Source: Clostridium beijerinckii
GTDB lineage: Bacteria > Bacillota > Clostridia > Clostridiales > Clostridiaceae
Assembly: GCF_018223745.1 (NCBI RefSeq)
Contig: NZ_CP073653.1
Span: 3,806,001 to 3,870,000 of the forward strand
Length of the DNA: 64,000 bases
Reading direction: 5' to 3'
Each line of letters opens with the position of its first letter. Within the stretch, counting starts at the first letter, position 1. The notes under the pieces are model-generated. The model worked only from the letters and a program-made list of their open reading frames with translations. It ran no database searches and was not told the origin of the DNA. The position numbers were made by a program, and so were the translations under genes. Positions 63,860 to 64,000 of this stretch are shown here, piece by piece.

Positions 63860-64000
63860 ATGAAAAAAAAAATCACTAAATTGATAAAAAACTTTATTAA
63901 AGAATATGAAAGGCAAGATAATATTTCAACAAGATGGGGTGATCCTTTAGTAGGTTTTGCTGATGCTAATGATCCTTACATTTTAAATTTTAAGGGGCTT
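63860..64000 (+). CDS. Epoxyqueuosine reductase-like 4Fe-4S protein, start only
   Basis: The visible 47 codons, MKKKITKLIKNFIKEYERQD and then STRWGDPLVGFADANDPYIL, resemble the N-terminus of clostridial QueG-like or 4Fe-4S double-cluster proteins (the WxxPLVGFADANDP segment). The rest lies beyond the window. GAGAGGA is about 13 bases before the ATG. Assignment is tentative. Confidence 0.5.
   Translation, partial: MKKKITKLIKNFIKEYERQDNISTRWGDPLVGFADANDPYILNFKGL

Overview
The window comes from a low-GC, spore-forming type Firmicute, most probably a Clostridium sensu stricto of the C. beijerinckii / C. butyricum kind. The base composition is strongly AT-rich, GGAGG-type ribosome sites precede almost every gene, intrinsic terminators are strong and numerous, and the gene content fits: GntP transport with a CoA-transferase, an AbrB regulator, clostridial small-sigma and cell-wall-binding-repeat proteins, an M-box, and many AraC regulators beside exporters. 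The species assignment is inference.

Layout. 1-4.6 kb: a GntP permease (cut by the window edge) and a family I CoA-transferase behind a textbook sigma-54 promoter with two phased upstream repeats, preceded by their probable sigma-54 activator. 4.7-11.4 kb: a GH18 glycosidase without a normal start codon, an iron-sulfur flavoprotein with a divergent HxlR regulator, a chemoreceptor, a Crp/Fnr regulator and a YjjG-type nucleotidase. 11.6-16.7 kb: a secreted cell-wall-binding protein, then an M-box (Mg2+) riboswitch driving a short leader ORF, a membrane-less MgtE-like sensor and an NRAMP-related transporter, and RodA. 17.4-20.4 kb: three genes for unsaturated uronate breakdown (KdgF-like cupin, RpiB-type isomerase, KduD) with a divergent AraC regulator. 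20.6-29.6 kb: a GH19 lysin, a YjgB lipoprotein, an AbrB-like regulator, a DUF1646 transporter behind a probable Na+ riboswitch, a six-PAS-scale histidine kinase, SdpI and ProX proteins, and a second cell-wall-binding protein. 30-35.5 kb: lipoprotein, hypothetical proteins, KptA, a small sigma factor and four tRNA genes (Gly, Arg, His, Lys). 35.9-42.8 kb: an array of dyads before a ribbon-helix-helix-like gene, three tandem terminators, and AraC/exporter pairs. 42.8-45.5 kb: a structured RNA and several decaying genes. 45.9-56.6 kb: mostly stand-alone accessory genes (LysR, phosphatase, hemerythrin, acetyltransferases, PEBP, HxlR, ABC exporter, cytidine deaminase, DMT exporter). 56.7-58.6 kb: a holin-like type I toxin whose antisense antitoxin appears split by an intact IS1182-family element. 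58.8-64 kb: VOC protein, sugar acetyltransferase, an MFS gene with one internal stop, two AraC regulators, and the start of a probable epoxyqueuosine-reductase-like gene.

The most interesting items are the broken type I toxin-antitoxin locus, a 250-320 bp dispersed hairpin element present twice, two ion-sensing leaders (Mg2+ and probably Na+) with an extra leader ORF in the first, an unclassified structured RNA before an acetyltransferase, and a set of genes damaged by single lesions (lost starts, one frameshift, one internal stop). All calls rest on reading the sequence; no searches or folding programs were run.
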